This document shows, in pieces, positions 5,688-6,005 of a stretch of DNA of 6,005 nt (position 1 is the stretch's first letter; every line of letters starts with the position of its first letter). The notes under the pieces are model-generated. The model was not told the DNA's origin and made no database searches. It was given only the letters and a program-made list of their open reading frames with translations. Origin of the DNA: Actinomycetes bacterium (GTDB lineage: Bacteria > Actinomycetota > Actinomycetes > S36-B12 > GCA-2699445); contig JAHZKU010000229.1 in NCBI GenBank assembly GCA_022600255.1, positions 1-6,005 on the forward strand, in the 5' to 3' direction. Position numbers and translations under genes: made by a program.

Positions 5688-5788
5688 TAGCACGTAACGT
5701 GGCTGGTAATCATGCCGCGGTTGGCCAGCGGCCGATGAATACACCCGAGGCTGGGTGTCCGGTCGGAGTGAGTGTGGATGGAACAGAT

Positions 5789-6005
5789 ATGAGCGATCAG
5801 AACCCATGGGGTCCCCCGACCGGTGACCCGCTGCCGGCCAAGGATGAAGATCCCACTGTGGCTCCCTCCTCGGAGTTCCCTGGTCAGGCGCCGAACCAGG
5901 ATGCTGGCGCCAGTCAGACTGAGAGTTCCCCGTCCGATGCCAGTCCAGCCCAACCGGCGGCGTCAGACTCGGCACCAGATTCTCAGCCCGTGAACGATCC
6001 ACCCG
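5789..6005 (+). CDS. N-terminus of an unidentified protein, Pro/Ser/Ala/Asp-rich and probably disordered
   Basis: Only the first 72 codons are visible; the gene runs off the right edge. It opens MSDQNPWGPPTGDPLP and continues as acidic low-complexity sequence rich in Pro, Ser, Ala, Gln and Asp, with no domain, signal peptide or membrane segment yet. Such N-termini precede the first membrane helix in actinobacterial HtrA-type (S1C) proteases and in some DUF4190 or RDD membrane proteins. HtrA is suggested only by position next to the Rv1220c-type methyltransferase. ATG 5789 has a weak GGA six bases upstream. In-frame alternatives are GTG 5774 and GTG 5768 (adding VDGTD or VSVDGTD) and ATG 5735. 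The coding frame is likely real; the product is unknown. Confidence 0.6.
   Translation, partial: MSDQNPWGPPTGDPLPAKDEDPTVAPSSEFPGQAPNQDAGASQTESSPSDASPAQPAASDSAPDSQPVNDPP

Larger units (their letters stand above)
5557..5788. other. Divergent intergenic promoter region
   Basis: Separates the minus-strand methyltransferase from the plus-strand right-edge gene. It contains a perfect inverted repeat (5599-5615), a TTGACG on the minus strand (5638-5643) without a convincing -10, a possible plus-strand promoter (5659-5687), and two GTAACG direct repeats (5670-5675, 5694-5699). The plus-strand frame of the right-edge gene happens to stay open back to ATG 5624 and ATG 5735. The sequence before 5789 is unlike the low-complexity Pro/Ser-rich protein that follows, so I treat it as non-coding. 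Confidence 0.5.

Noticed and set aside
5624..5788. Upstream coding extension of the right-edge gene from ATG 5624
   Set aside because: The frame is open but Arg/Asn/Gly-rich, unlike the low-complexity stretch after 5789, and it covers promoter-like elements. It is more likely open by chance.

Overview
The window is GC-rich and its gene families point to a high-GC Gram-positive (Actinomycetota). The strongest single marker is a 55-residue DUF3117 protein (4645-4812, minus) almost identical to the mycobacterial Rv1211 type. It is supported by an Rv1220c-type O-methyltransferase, a one-TM protein with a short DivIVA-like motif, and a long-form TIGR00730/LOG protein. Genus cannot be fixed from sequence alone.

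Layout, left to right. A LOG-family nucleotide-hydrolase-like gene runs off the left edge (minus, to about 455). A strong imperfect hairpin (496-540) follows. A secreted DUF5666-like protein with a collagen-like Gly-X-Y linker (587-1243, minus) lies beyond it. A gene-free stretch of about 290 bp separates this from a dihydropteroate-synthase-like barrel with several eroded active-site motifs (1535-2440, minus). A divergent intergenic region (2441-2618) carries a 26-bp tandem repeat leading into the membrane-anchored DivIVA-like gene (2619-3113, plus). That gene converges on a complete M17 leucyl aminopeptidase (3136-4593, minus), with an inverted repeat spanning both stop codons. Upstream of the aminopeptidase, on the same strand, are DUF3117 (4645-4812) and the O-methyltransferase (4906-5556). 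A divergent promoter region (5557-5788) leads to a Pro/Ser/Ala-rich N-terminus that runs off the right edge (plus, from about 5789).

How the genes relate. The order LOG, DHPS-like, DivIVA-like, DUF3117, O-methyltransferase parallels, as I recall it, the M. tuberculosis block Rv1205, Rv1207 (folP2), Rv1209, Rv1211, Rv1220c, which continues into sigE, rseA, htrA and tatB. Here the block is compressed, partly inverted, and has a DUF5666 gene and pepA inserted. A disordered N-terminus stands where sigE would be expected, so the right-edge gene may be the HtrA-type protease or another membrane protein. Most genes look like separate small transcription units. DUF3117-pepA (51 bp gap) is the best operon candidate, and two genes have possible leaderless starts. 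I see no mobile element, CRISPR array, tRNA or rRNA. The points most worth following are the degenerate DHPS paralogue and the repeat array in front of the DivIVA-like gene.
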